From assembly GCF_043641925.1 (NCBI RefSeq), contig NZ_JBHZRU010000003.1, positions 124,001 through 188,000 on the forward strand: a stretch of DNA of 64,000 nt, read 5' to 3'. The position numbers and the translations under genes were made by a program. Below, piece by piece: positions 15,822-25,079 of the stretch (position 1 is its first letter; each line of letters begins with the position of its first letter). The stretch is from Paenisporosarcina quisquiliarum_A. Lineage in GTDB: Bacteria > Bacillota > Bacilli > Bacillales_A > Planococcaceae. A model generated the notes under the pieces. It did no database searches. It had not been told where the DNA came from and saw nothing but the letters and a program-made list of their open reading frames with translations.

Positions 15822-16211
15822 TTGCCACACTTTATTGTTGAATACACGGATAACATTAAAAACGAAGCGAATTTACCATTCCTTTTCGAAAAAATTCATC
15901 AAGTGCTAATCGACAGAGGCAGCCATTTCCCGATAGGTGGCATACGTTCTCGAGCAATTGAATTACATGATTACCGAGTAGCAGATGGTGCAGAAGATGA
16001 TGCTTTCGTTCATGCCGTATTTAAAATAGGAGCAGGACGGACTGAAGAGGTAAAAAAAGAAGCTTGTGATGCGATGTTTGAAGTAATGAAAGATCATTTT
16101 GCCAGTCTCATGTCTACACGTTACTTAGCTTTATCAATGGAATTAATCGAATTCAGTGAAGCCGGGACTTATAAACAAAATAATATTCATACAAGATTTA
16201 AAAAGGAATAA
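15822..16211 (+). CDS. hpaF: 5-carboxymethyl-2-hydroxymuconate delta-isomerase
   Basis: This 129-residue tautomerase-superfamily protein begins Met-Pro-His-Phe, and the proline becomes the catalytic N-terminal base after methionine removal. The pattern VEYTDNIKNEANLPFLFEKIHQVL, FPIGGIRSRAIELHDYRVADG and FVHAVFKIGAGR matches CHMI/HpaF. It converts 5-carboxymethyl-2-hydroxymuconate to 5-oxopent-3-ene-1,2,5-tricarboxylate. It starts with TTG after AAAGGAGG, 20 bases behind hpaG2, within the hpa operon. Confidence 0.88.
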   Translation: MPHFIVEYTDNIKNEANLPFLFEKIHQVLIDRGSHFPIGGIRSRAIELHDYRVADGAEDDAFVHAVFKIGAGRTEEVKKEACDAMFEVMKDHFASLMSTRYLALSMELIEFSEAGTYKQNNIHTRFKKE

Positions 16212-16289
16212 CTACGATTTTAGATTTCGGAATATTTAAACTATAAATGAACTAGAATTGCTGATTGATTTTATTGAGGAGGGAAAAGA

Positions 16290-17774
16290 ATGGGCGCACG
16301 TACAGGAAAAGAATATATTGAAGGCGTTAAGAATAGAAAGACAGAAGTGTGGATTCATGGGGAAAAAGTAGAGGATGTTACCACTCATCCAGCATTTAAA
16401 AATGTCGTTGAAAGTGTAGCAGGTCTTTATGATTTACAACATGAGAAAGCAGATAAGATGTTATATACTTCTCCAACAACTGGTAACAAAGTCGGCTTAT
16501 CTTTTATTGCGCCAAAAACAAAGGAAGACTTGTTTAGACGTCGTGAAATGAACTCGGAGTGGGCAGCATTTTCAGGAGGAATGATGGGTCGTTCTCCTGA
16601 CTATTTAAATGCAAGTATCATGGCTTTTGGAACAGCAAGTGAGTTTTTCGCACAAGAAGGTGGCGGAAGTGCTCAATTTGCTAAAAACGCACGTGATTAT
16701 TATGAATATGCGCGTGAAAATGACATTAGCTTAACGCACACGTTAATTCATCCTCAAGTAAACAGATCCATGCTAACTCAATCTGAGCAAAAGGATCCAT
16801 TCTTATCTGCTCGTATTACGAAAAAGACAGCTGATGGAATAATTGTGAATGGATGTCGTCTTTTAGCTACTCTCGGTGGAATTACGGATGAGCTTGTTGT
16901 ATTTCCATCTACGATTAATAAAACACCGGGTACAACAGATGATCCGTTTGCCTTTGCTTTTGCCATTCCAAATAATACACCTGGCTTAAAATTCTTGTCA
17001 CGTGAATCTTTCGATTATGGAAAGAGCAAATGGGATCATCCGCTAGGTGCTCGTTTTGATGAAAGTGATGCCATTATTTCGTTTGAAGATGTGTTTGTAC
17101 CATGGGAACGCGTTTTCGTAAGCGAAAGTACAGATATTTGTAACCGCACATATACCGAAACAAATGCCGTTATTCATATGACGCATCAAGTAATAGCCAA
17201 ACATATCGTGAAAACCGAGTTTGTATTAGGTGTTGTGATTAATATGATGGAAGCAATCGGTATTAATCAATTCATGCATGTCAAAGAAAAAGCGAGCGAA
17301 ATCATGATTATTTTAGAAGTAATGCGTTCTCATTTATACCGTGCTGAACATAATGCGAAAATCGATCAATACGGCAATATGACACCTGACTTTGAACCTT
17401 TAAATGCAGCTCGCAACTGGTACCCGAAAATGTATCAACGAATGAATGAAATCATTAAGATTTTCGGCGCATCCGGTTTAATGGCACTACCTACAGAAGC
17501 TGACTTTAGCAATGCTGAAGTTGGTGCTCTAGTTCATCGATATACACAAGGGGCTAATATCAATGGTGAGGAAAAAGTACAACTATTCCGCTTAGCATGG
17601 GATATTTCAATCAGTGCCTTTGGGAATCGTCAAGCATTGTATGAGTACTATTTCTTCGGTGACCCAGTGCGCATGTCAAATGCATATTATGATCAGTTCG
17701 ATAAAGAACCATACAAAAACATGGTCAATGACTTCTTAAATCGAACGAAAAAAGAAGCAGGTATTTTCTCATAA
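16290..17774 (+). CDS. hpaB: 4-hydroxyphenylacetate 3-monooxygenase, oxygenase component
   Basis: This 494-residue FADH2-dependent two-component monooxygenase has the HpaB family layout. It starts MGARTGKEYIEGVKNRKTEVWIHGEKVEDVT, has RSPDYLNASIMAFGTA (about 106-121), LTHTLIHPQVNRS (substrate and flavin region), and VFVPWERVFV followed by the C-terminal acyl-CoA-dehydrogenase-like helical domain. It hydroxylates 4-hydroxyphenylacetate to 3,4-dihydroxyphenylacetate using reduced flavin supplied by HpaC, encoded 40 bases downstream. GAGGAGGG precedes the ATG. Confidence 0.92.
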   Translation: MGARTGKEYIEGVKNRKTEVWIHGEKVEDVTTHPAFKNVVESVAGLYDLQHEKADKMLYTSPTTGNKVGLSFIAPKTKEDLFRRREMNSEWAAFSGGMMGRSPDYLNASIMAFGTASEFFAQEGGGSAQFAKNARDYYEYARENDISLTHTLIHPQVNRSMLTQSEQKDPFLSARITKKTADGIIVNGCRLLATLGGITDELVVFPSTINKTPGTTDDPFAFAFAIPNNTPGLKFLSRESFDYGKSKWDHPLGARFDESDAIISFEDVFVPWERVFVSESTDICNRTYTETNAVIHMTHQVIAKHIVKTEFVLGVVINMMEAIGINQFMHVKEKASEIMIILEVMRSHLYRAEHNAKIDQYGNMTPDFEPLNAARNWYPKMYQRMNEIIKIFGASGLMALPTEADFSNAEVGALVHRYTQGANINGEEKVQLFRLAWDISISAFGNRQALYEYYFFGDPVRMSNAYYDQFDKEPYKNMVNDFLNRTKKEAGIFS

Positions 17775-17814
17775 CACCGATTTCATTTCTTACATGAAGA
17801 GAGGAGATTAAAAG

Positions 17815-18306
17815 ATGCATTTAAAAGAGCAAGAAATAGATGATCGATTATTTCGAAATGCGATGGGAAGTTTCGCAACTGGCGTGACTGTTATCACAAC
17901 TGAAGTCTCAGGCGAGGTTCATGGTATGACAGCGAATGCATTTATGTCTATCTCCTTAAAACCTAAGCTTATTGCAATTAGTGTGGGAGAAAATGCTAGA
18001 ATGCTAGGATTTATTAAAGATTCAAAGCAATTCGCAGTAAATGTTCTATCGTCGGCTCAACAAAATGAGTCGAAACAATTTTCTGGTCAATTGAACTTAG
18101 AGCATGAAGTTCAATTTGTTCCTTATATGGGAGTTCCAACTCTTGCCGACTCATTGGCTGTCATAACGTGTGACCTGCATAGCGAGTATGTTGTAGGCGA
18201 TCACACCGTATTTATTGGCCAAGTAACAGGCATTCAATTAGAAGAAAAAGATCCATTAATCTATAGCCAAGGTAAATACCGCGAATTAAAAGAGCTGGAA
18301 ATCTAA
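17815..18306 (+). CDS. hpaC: flavin reductase partner of 4-hydroxyphenylacetate 3-monooxygenase
   Basis: This 163-residue flavin reductase-like domain protein has FRNAMGSFATGVTVITTEV, HGMTANAFMSISLKPKLIAISV (flavin-binding), FAVNVLSSAQ and an acidic VGDHTVFIGQVTG strand. It uses NAD(P)H to produce the reduced flavin needed by HpaB. The order hpaB-hpaC, with a 40-base gap containing AGAGGAG, supports the pairing. Confidence 0.9.
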   Translation: MHLKEQEIDDRLFRNAMGSFATGVTVITTEVSGEVHGMTANAFMSISLKPKLIAISVGENARMLGFIKDSKQFAVNVLSSAQQNESKQFSGQLNLEHEVQFVPYMGVPTLADSLAVITCDLHSEYVVGDHTVFIGQVTGIQLEEKDPLIYSQGKYRELKELEI

Positions 18307-18342
18307 CAAACGCTAGATTCAATACGAAAGGAGTAGATATTA

Positions 18343-19266
18343 TTGGCATACGAAGAAGCTAAGAAAAAATTAAGAGGTTCAATTTGTCCAGTAATTACCC
18401 CGTTTACAGAGAACGGTGAAATAGATGAAAAAGCATTTGTTGAGTTAATTAATTGGCAAATTGAAAGTGGTAGTCACGGTATATCCGTGACTGGAACGAG
18501 TGGAGAGCCAAGCTCGTTAACTCTCGCTGAGAGAAAACATGTGATGGATTTAGCTAAAAAGACCATTAATGGTCGCGTGTTCTTCGCTCCAGGAACTGGT
18601 TCGACTAACCACGATGAAACGATGGAACTAACGAAATATGCGGAAGAAATTGGTGCAGACGCAGCGATGGTTATCGTTCCTTATTACAATAAACCAAATC
18701 AAGAAGCTCTGTATCAGCATTTTAAAACAGTAGCAGATTCAGTAGAAACGCCAATCATTATTTATAATATTCCAGGTCGTTCAGCTGTCAATATGGAAGT
18801 GAAAACGATGAAGAGATTAGCGGAGGATTGTCCAAATATCGTTGGAGTAAAAGAAGCAAATAAGGATTTCGAACATGTTAATCGTGTATTGCTGAATTGC
18901 GGAAGAGATTTCCTGCTGTATTCAGGCATAGAACTTCTATGCTATCCGATGCTCGCAATTGGTGGTGCTGGCTTTATTAGTGCCACTGCGAATGTTGAGC
19001 CTGTTAAAGTAGCTGAACTTTATAATGCCTGGGAAGCGGGTGACGTGGCTCGTTCACAGGATCTTCATTTTGAATTAATGAATTTAAATGATGTGTTATT
19101 TAAAGACACAAATCCTGGCCCAGTTAAGGTTGCGCTTGGCATGATGGGTAAAATTAACCCGAAACTTCGATTGCCATTAGGATTCCCATCTGAACAATTA
19201 GTTACTGAAGTTCGTGACACTCTGATTGATCTAGGGAAATTGCCAAAAGAGACAGCTATTAAATAG
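18343..19266 (+). CDS. DapA-family class I lyase in the hpa operon (candidate HpaI/HpaH replacement)
   Basis: This 307-residue TIM-barrel protein of the DHDPS/N-acetylneuraminate lyase family has GTSGEPSSL (51-59), YNIPGRS with catalytic Tyr141 and GVKEAN with Schiff-base Lys170. True dihydrodipicolinate synthase for lysine would be misplaced in an hpa operon. Neither HpaH hydratase nor class II HpaI aldolase is found here, so the protein probably performs the pyruvate-releasing aldol cleavage. It may also perform the preceding hydration, as the DapA-family hydratase-aldolases of naphthalene degradation do. This is inference. It starts with TTG behind AAAGGAG. Confidence 0.7.
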   Translation: MAYEEAKKKLRGSICPVITPFTENGEIDEKAFVELINWQIESGSHGISVTGTSGEPSSLTLAERKHVMDLAKKTINGRVFFAPGTGSTNHDETMELTKYAEEIGADAAMVIVPYYNKPNQEALYQHFKTVADSVETPIIIYNIPGRSAVNMEVKTMKRLAEDCPNIVGVKEANKDFEHVNRVLLNCGRDFLLYSGIELLCYPMLAIGGAGFISATANVEPVKVAELYNAWEAGDVARSQDLHFELMNLNDVLFKDTNPGPVKVALGMMGKINPKLRLPLGFPSEQLVTEVRDTLIDLGKLPKETAIK

Positions 19267-19321
19267 TCGAAGATTTACAGATCTGAATCGTGACAATAAA
19301 TGAAGGATATAGGTGATTCAT

Positions 19322-20830
19322 ATGGTATCTTCTCGTGAAAAAGTTTCATATAAACATGAAACAAAAAGCAATATCTTGTTATATATTAACGGCGAATTTA
19401 CACCTGCTTCAAGTGGAGCGACGATTAAGAATATGAACCCGTTTACGAACGAACAAATTAACGAAGTGGCTGAAGGACAAGTTGAAGACATTAATAAAGC
19501 TGTAGCAGCTGCACGTGAAGCTTTCGATAACGGTCCATGGAAAACGATGAAACTGACTAAAAGAATGGCTTACATTTACCGTATCGCGGACTTAATTGAT
19601 GAAGAAGTCGAGAAAATTGCTTATCTAGAATCTCTTGATACTGGCCTACCCATTAGTCAAACAAGAAAGATGGTTAGTCGTGCATCTGAAAACTTTAGAT
19701 TTTATGCACGCATGGTAGAAAGCCGTCTTGTCGGTGATGCGTACCAAGTAGACGATGAGTTTATCAACTATACAATTAACGCTCCAGTTGGTGTTGCAGG
19801 ATTAATCACTCCTTGGAATGCCCCATTCATGTTAGAAACGTGGAAAGTAGCACCTGCTCTTGCAACAGGAAACACGGTTGTTTTAAAACCCGCAGAACTT
19901 TCTCCACTTTCAGCTAATCTATTGGCTGAAGTCATTCATAAAGCAGAATTGCCAAATGGTGTATTTAATGTGGTACATGGCTATGGAGAAACAGCTGGTG
20001 ATGCACTCGTTAAACATCCTGATGTTCAACTTATTTCATTCACAGGTGAGACGAAAACAGGATCTACAATCATTAAAAATAGTGCAGACACATTGAAAAG
20101 TTGTTCAATGGAGCTAGGTGGTAAATCACCGATTATTGTCTTTGATGATGCAGATTTTGACCGTGCGTTAGATGCCTGTGTGTGGGGGATTTACTCCTTT
20201 AATGGAGAGCGTTGTACTGCGAACTCAAGATTGTTTATTCAAGAAGGAATTAAAGATGAGTTTATCGCAGCTCTGAAGAAACGTGTGGCAAAAATTAAAA
20301 TTGGTGACCCATTAGATTCAGCCGTTGAAGTGGGACCCCTTATTGATAGAGGACATTTTAATAAGGTGCGAGGTTATTTAGATATTGCTAGTGAAGAAGG
20401 AACTGAAGTGATTACAGCTGATATTCCTGAAGAGATTGCTAAAGGGAACTTTGTAGCACCGACAATTATTCTAAATGCAAAAAATCATATGCGCGTAGCT
20501 CAAGAAGAAATCTTCGGTCCAGTATTAACTGTGATGACGTTTAAAGACGAGGAAGAAGCGATTAAGCTTGCGAATGATATTAAATATGGCCTAGCTGGTT
20601 ATGTATGGACAAACGACATAAAACGGGGTCATCGTGTCGCTCATAAAGTGGAAGCGGGGATGTTGTGGGTAAACGCACAAAACGTTCGCGACTTGAGAAC
20701 ACCTTTTGGGGGCTCTAAATACTCAGGAATTGGTCGTGAAGGTGGTCATTACGGATTCGAGTTCTATACTGAACAAAAGATTATCCATGTATCAATTGCA
20801 GAGCATCATATACAGCAATTCGGAAAATAA
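19322..20830 (+). CDS. hpaE: 5-carboxymethyl-2-hydroxymuconate semialdehyde dehydrogenase
   Basis: This ~502-residue NAD-dependent aldehyde dehydrogenase has TPWNAPFML (Asn ~166), the LKPAELSP cofactor loop, FTGETKTG, catalytic Glu ~264 in MELGGKSP and nucleophile Cys ~298 in FNGERCTANS. In the homoprotocatechuate pathway it oxidises the semialdehyde formed by HpaD to 5-carboxymethyl-2-hydroxymuconate. ATG at 19322 behind AGGTGA is preferred; GTG at 19313 behind GAAGGA is also possible. The paralogous betaine aldehyde dehydrogenases share all motifs, so the function rests on operon position. Confidence 0.87.
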   Translation: MVSSREKVSYKHETKSNILLYINGEFTPASSGATIKNMNPFTNEQINEVAEGQVEDINKAVAAAREAFDNGPWKTMKLTKRMAYIYRIADLIDEEVEKIAYLESLDTGLPISQTRKMVSRASENFRFYARMVESRLVGDAYQVDDEFINYTINAPVGVAGLITPWNAPFMLETWKVAPALATGNTVVLKPAELSPLSANLLAEVIHKAELPNGVFNVVHGYGETAGDALVKHPDVQLISFTGETKTGSTIIKNSADTLKSCSMELGGKSPIIVFDDADFDRALDACVWGIYSFNGERCTANSRLFIQEGIKDEFIAALKKRVAKIKIGDPLDSAVEVGPLIDRGHFNKVRGYLDIASEEGTEVITADIPEEIAKGNFVAPTIILNAKNHMRVAQEEIFGPVLTVMTFKDEEEAIKLANDIKYGLAGYVWTNDIKRGHRVAHKVEAGMLWVNAQNVRDLRTPFGGSKYSGIGREGGHYGFEFYTEQKIIHVSIAEHHIQQFGK

Positions 20831-20851
20831 AAAGAATGTGTGGTGAACTAA

Positions 20852-21835
20852 ATGGATTTTTCAATTATCCGTATCGCGAGAACTGTACTCCATGTTACGA
20901 ATCTACAAGCATCTCGTGAATTTTACGTGAATGGTTTAGGCATGATTGAAACAGAAAGTGATGAAAATCATGTTTATTTAAGAGGCTTAGAAGAGCATTC
21001 CCATCACAGTTTGTTATTAAAGAAAGCAAATGCTGCCCATGTGGAAGTACTTAGTTACAAAGTTCAAAAAGAGCAAGATTTAGATGAACTCGAAAAGCTA
21101 TTTTTATCACAAGGATTAAAAACTAAATGGTTACCTAAAGGTCAACAGCACGCTGTTGGAAGAGCGCTTCGTGTTCATGATAATTCGGGTATTCCGCTCG
21201 AATTTTATGCCGAAATGGAAATAGTTGACCGTATGCTTCAACGATACGATTTGTATAAGGGAGCAAAAATACAACGAATAGATCATGTGAATTGTGCCGT
21301 ACCAGATGTTCAAAAAGCATATGATTTCTATACACAGCAACTAGGTTTCTCTTGTTCTGAATATACGGAAACGGAAAATGGTGACTTATGGGCAGCTTGG
21401 TTATTCCGGAAACCGACTGTACATGATCACGCCTTTATGAGTGGTCCGGGTCCAAAACTTCATCATTTTGCATATTCTTTATCGGACCGTCTAAGCATTC
21501 TAGATTGTTGCGATGTTTTAGCGAGTATGGGTTATGCTCAGTCCATAGAACGTGGTCCAGGACGACATGGATTGTCTAATGCCTTTTTCTTATATTTACG
21601 AGATCCAGATGGACATCGCATTGAGCTTTACACCGGCGATTATCTAACAACGGATCCCGATTTAAAACCAAAGAAATGGGATTTAAATGACCCATTGCGC
21701 CAAACGTTCTGGGGACATGAAGCACCGGACCGTTGGTTTAATGAAGCTAGTACTTTCATAGATATTGAAACAGGCGAAGTTATTGAATATAAACAGCCAG
21801 TTTTAGCGCAAAGAAAACCTGAAATCATGGTTTGA
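20852..21835 (+). CDS. hpaD: 3,4-dihydroxyphenylacetate 2,3-dioxygenase (extradiol, vicinal oxygen chelate type)
   Basis: This 327-residue two-domain extradiol dioxygenase of the VOC superfamily resembles homoprotocatechuate dioxygenase of Brevibacterium/Arthrobacter, not the class III HpaD of E. coli. The metal ligands are His145 (RIDHVNCAV), His204 or His205 (KLHHFAY) and Glu258 (HRIELYTGDY). ERGPGRHGLSNAFFLYLRDPDGHR is the usual active-site segment. It opens the ring of 3,4-dihydroxyphenylacetate to 5-carboxymethyl-2-hydroxymuconate semialdehyde. It is the last gene of the hpa operon before a strong terminator. Confidence 0.9.
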   Translation: MDFSIIRIARTVLHVTNLQASREFYVNGLGMIETESDENHVYLRGLEEHSHHSLLLKKANAAHVEVLSYKVQKEQDLDELEKLFLSQGLKTKWLPKGQQHAVGRALRVHDNSGIPLEFYAEMEIVDRMLQRYDLYKGAKIQRIDHVNCAVPDVQKAYDFYTQQLGFSCSEYTETENGDLWAAWLFRKPTVHDHAFMSGPGPKLHHFAYSLSDRLSILDCCDVLASMGYAQSIERGPGRHGLSNAFFLYLRDPDGHRIELYTGDYLTTDPDLKPKKWDLNDPLRQTFWGHEAPDRWFNEASTFIDIETGEVIEYKQPVLAQRKPEIMV

Positions 21836-21842
21836 AAATACA

Positions 21843-21882
21843 AATACCCTTTGAACAGTGAATGATCAGAGGGTATTTTTTT
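21843..21882 (+). terminator. rho-independent terminator of the hpa operon
   Basis: AATACCCT pairs with AGGGTATT, extended by TGA/TCA, and is followed by seven T. It lies seven bases past hpaD. Confidence 0.85.
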
Positions 21883-21991
21883 GGTTTATAAAACTAATTG
21901 ACTAGTTGCGCGACATTTTAAAATAAATATTTTCAAAACAAAGGAAATCTTGCAGGAGTTTTATCACTCTATTCAGAATATACATAGTACT

Positions 21992-22019
21992 TACAAAATG
22001 AATAGTTATTCAGTTTGTA
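21992..22019 (+). promoter_or_regulatory. 28-bp palindrome upstream of the YhgE-like gene, likely TetR-family operator
   Basis: The arms TACAAAATGAATA (21992-22004) and TATTCAGTTTGTA (22007-22019) are complementary at 12 of 13 positions around GT. Size and symmetry fit a TetR-type repressor site, 40 bases before the start codon. The repressor gene is not in the window. Confidence 0.55.
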
Positions 22020-22058
22020 GGGGGAGAGAGAAACACATTTTGATTACGGGGGTAATGT

Positions 22059-24194
22059 ATGAACGGTTTTCGTTTATTAGGAATGGAGCTTTCTAAATTA
22101 AAAGCTCAAAAAGGGGTATTGTTTAGCTTGATTGGGGTGTTATTAATTCCGATCGTTTACGTGGCAGTCTTATTGTCTTCTACATGGGGACCATATGATT
22201 ATTTAAATAATCTACCTGTTGCGTTAGTTAACAATGATGAAGGAGCAACTTCTGGGGATGATCCAATCAACGTTGGCGATGATCTAGTAGCAGACTTAAA
22301 GAAAAGTAACACACTGGGATGGGCTTTCGTTTCTTCTGAAGAGGCTCAAAAAGGATTAGAAACGCAAGATTATTATATGGTAATTGAAATTCCAAAAGAC
22401 TTTTCACAAAAAGTAACCACTGTTTTGGATGCAAATCCACAAGTACCTGAATTGAAATATATTCAAAATGAAGGACTTAACTTCATGGCTGCTCAAGTAA
22501 CCAGAAGTGCAACTGAGAAAATTAGAGAACAATTAGGTAATAAAATCACAGAAACATATACTCGCACTCTTTTTTCGAAATTTGGGGAAATTAACACAGG
22601 TTTTGCTTCAGGAGCAGATGGTTCTCAAAAGATATTCGAGGGCACAACATCATTATCTGATGGGACAAGTCTTTTATTAAAATCTCTTACAGATAAATCT
22701 GAAGACATTCAAAAACTTGCAAATGGGGCTCAAACTGCCGAAAGTGGAGCGGGTCAATTACTTAGTTCTATTAGGGGCGGTACTGGTGACATCAATAAAC
22801 TAGCTGCTGGTTCAAAAAGCTTAGCTCAAGGTGTAGGCGAACTAAAAACAGGTTCAGCACAAATCCTTGGGGGATTAAAAGCTGCAAATGAAGGAAGCAA
22901 TGGTTTGACGTCAGGATTAGAATCTAAATTAGTTCCTGGCAGTATGCAAATTCAAAATGGAATGATTAAAGTAACAGAAACGACGAAACAATTAGCTGCT
23001 GGTTCACAAGGTTTGACTGCCGGAATGAAAGCTTTTCTTGCTAAGCATCCCGAACTAGCGACTGATGTTGAGTTTATGACACTGGTTGGAACTAGTGATG
23101 CGATCACAAAAGGACTGGTTCAGTTTGACCAAGAAGTACAACCATTAAAAGCAGGTGCTGAACAGTTAGCTGGTGGTCTAACTCAAGCTGCTGCTGGTTC
23201 TAAACAAGTAAGCAATGGTCTATCTCAATTAGTTGCAGGTCAGACTGCTGCAGCTGCAGGTATAGACAAGTTACAAGCAGGAGCAAATCAAGTAGCAAAT
23301 GGAAACGCTTCCGTAGCATCCTCTTGGACAAAATTAAACAACGGTGTCTCTAGTCTTCAAAGTGGACTTTCTCAAATTAGCACAGGTAACTCTACTGTTG
23401 CTACAGGATGGGAAGCGATGACACTTGGTGTAACAACTTTAGATAACGGCGCAAAACAATTACAATCTGGTAGTAAAGAACTTTCTACTGGACTTGCTGG
23501 TGGAGCAGATGAAATTGCTCAAATTCAAGTAACAGATGCGAATATTGCGATGTTTTCTAATCCAGTAGGCTTAAGTGGTGAAACAGTGAATGGGTTGAAT
23601 TATTACCGTGATTCTACTGCACCATATATCCTTTCACTTGCATTATTCGTAGGTATTCTCATCTTATCTTTTGTTATTGATTTCAAAAAGCCAGTCGTAA
23701 CTCCTGGTTCTGCTTTTAGCTGGTACGCGAGTAAACTGATGAACTTGTCTATTTTTGCTATCGCACAAGGCTTACTCGTTTCATTATTTGCCTTGCTCTT
23801 CTTACAGCTACAAGTAGATAGTGTGGTTACATTTGTTTTATTCTCTGTCTTTACAAGTTTGACATTTATGGCGATTGTCTTCTTCTTAGTTGTAGTAGGT
23901 GGAAATGTTGGTCGTTTTGTAGCATTGGCATTCTTAGTCTTACAACTGTCGACGACAGGTTCAAATCTTCCAATTCCAATGTTACCTGAAAACTTACAAG
24001 CACTAAGTAAATTCTTACCTTTGACGTATTCGAATGCAGGTTTCAAATCCATCATTTCTTTAGGTGATACGAGCTTCTTATTAGCAAATGTATTCGTCTT
24101 ATTCATGTTCTTAGTAGGGTTTGCAATTTTAACATTAGTAGCATTCCTGTTCTTCTACAAAAAAGGACATGCACAAGTGTCAGTTGCAGTATAA
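22059..24194 (+). CDS. YhgE/Pip domain membrane protein
   Basis: This 711-residue protein has one N-terminal membrane segment (about 21-43), then a long extracellular region opening with PVALVNNDEGA and DDLVADL, the YhgE/Pip signature. The extracellular part consists largely of repeats of the form LxxGxxxLxxG (about 190-490; e.g. KLAAGSKSLAQGVGEL, QLAAGSQGLTAGM), predicted as helical or coiled rods. The C terminus holds about six membrane segments (530-705), like an ABC-2-type permease. Family members include the Lactococcus phage infection protein Pip and relatives of the type VII secretion component EsaA. The exact role here is unknown; the palindrome upstream suggests induction by a ligand. 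Confidence 0.85.
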   Translation: MNGFRLLGMELSKLKAQKGVLFSLIGVLLIPIVYVAVLLSSTWGPYDYLNNLPVALVNNDEGATSGDDPINVGDDLVADLKKSNTLGWAFVSSEEAQKGLETQDYYMVIEIPKDFSQKVTTVLDANPQVPELKYIQNEGLNFMAAQVTRSATEKIREQLGNKITETYTRTLFSKFGEINTGFASGADGSQKIFEGTTSLSDGTSLLLKSLTDKSEDIQKLANGAQTAESGAGQLLSSIRGGTGDINKLAAGSKSLAQGVGELKTGSAQILGGLKAANEGSNGLTSGLESKLVPGSMQIQNGMIKVTETTKQLAAGSQGLTAGMKAFLAKHPELATDVEFMTLVGTSDAITKGLVQFDQEVQPLKAGAEQLAGGLTQAAAGSKQVSNGLSQLVAGQTAAAAGIDKLQAGANQVANGNASVASSWTKLNNGVSSLQSGLSQISTGNSTVATGWEAMTLGVTTLDNGAKQLQSGSKELSTGLAGGADEIAQIQVTDANIAMFSNPVGLSGETVNGLNYYRDSTAPYILSLALFVGILILSFVIDFKKPVVTPGSAFSWYASKLMNLSIFAIAQGLLVSLFALLFLQLQVDSVVTFVLFSVFTSLTFMAIVFFLVVVGGNVGRFVALAFLVLQLSTTGSNLPIPMLPENLQALSKFLPLTYSNAGFKSIISLGDTSFLLANVFVLFMFLVGFAILTLVAFLFFYKKGHAQVSVAV

Positions 24195-24209
24195 ATAACG
24201 ATTAAAATG

Positions 24210-24250
24210 AAATCCCCGCTGGAATATAGCTTTCCAACGGGGATTTTTCA
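24210..24250. terminator. hairpin terminator between convergent genes
   Basis: AAATCCCCG and CGGGGATTT form the stem, extended by TGGAA/TTCCA with one mismatch, with a T tail on the plus strand. The minus-strand HAD gene ends 40 bases further on, so it may serve both. Confidence 0.82.
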
Positions 24251-24290
24251 CTTATAAGGAATATAAGAATTTATTACGCGCTAACTTATT

Positions 24291-24956
24291 TTAGTCCCAG
24301 AGAATTTCCCATTTGCGTTCTTCAGCAATCGTTCTTAACCGATTTTCAGGACGAACTGCCACTGGATTGCCAACTAACTCTAAAACACTAATATCTGAAA
24401 TGCTATCACCATAAGCTGTGCTGTTTTCCCAATCAATATCATACCCATCAAGTGCTTGTTCAATCATCATATTTTTTCTAATCCCTTGAATGTGGAAGAT
24501 TTCGTTTGCTGTATCTAGGCTACCATTTGAATAAGGTATTTCTGTTCCGATTACTTGATGCACGGCATATTCTTTTGTCACTTCATTAAGCATGGTTGAA
24601 AAAGCACCAGAGACGACTAGGACATGATCACCATCTATTAGGTGTTTCTTTAAACGTTCAACAACTGTTTGATTAAGATCTTTGCTCATTCCATTCGACA
24701 TTTCAATGAAATACGCTTCTAATTCTTCTTGAGACAAATCTTTTAAGGCATTTAAATAGATTTGCATTGATTTCGCCTTCATTTTACCTTCAGGATAAAG
24801 CTTCATTTTGTATGCTAAATACGGTTTCATTAATGCTTTATAAAATTTTTTATATTTAGAGGAATGGACTGGATGTTCCTTTAAGTAATTCATCATCAAT
24901 GTGTATGTTTCTTGAGGGTACAGTGTACCGTCAAAGTCAAATATTGCTACGCGCAT
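24291..24956 (-). CDS. HAD-superfamily phosphatase (SerB-like, subfamily IB)
   Basis: This 221-residue HAD phosphatase has motif I FDFDGTLY (Asp7, Asp9), motif II VVSGAF, a conserved lysine region and motif III YGDSISDISVLELVG. The cap between motif I and II is helical, as in the SerB/HAD-IB group, which hydrolyses small phosphoesters or lysophospholipids. The substrate cannot be told from sequence. AGGAGTG lies before the ATG; the gene appears monocistronic. Confidence 0.78.
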   Translation of the reverse strand: MRVAIFDFDGTLYPQETYTLMMNYLKEHPVHSSKYKKFYKALMKPYLAYKMKLYPEGKMKAKSMQIYLNALKDLSQEELEAYFIEMSNGMSKDLNQTVVERLKKHLIDGDHVLVVSGAFSTMLNEVTKEYAVHQVIGTEIPYSNGSLDTANEIFHIQGIRKNMMIEQALDGYDIDWENSTAYGDSISDISVLELVGNPVAVRPENRLRTIAEERKWEILWD

Positions 24957-25079
24957 GGATTATTCACTCCTGTTCTATTGCTTTATTTTACCATGAATAA
25001 AATATACCAGCCACTAGATAGAAGGGAGGGGTGGTGAAGTTTAGAAAGGTTTATAAAAATTAGGAAGTAGTGATATTCG

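Noticed and set aside
22650..23550. DNA repeat array or CRISPR-like structure
   Set aside because: The repetition is at protein level (LxxGxxxLxxG of the YhgE-like protein) within one continuous coding frame and is not regular in DNA.
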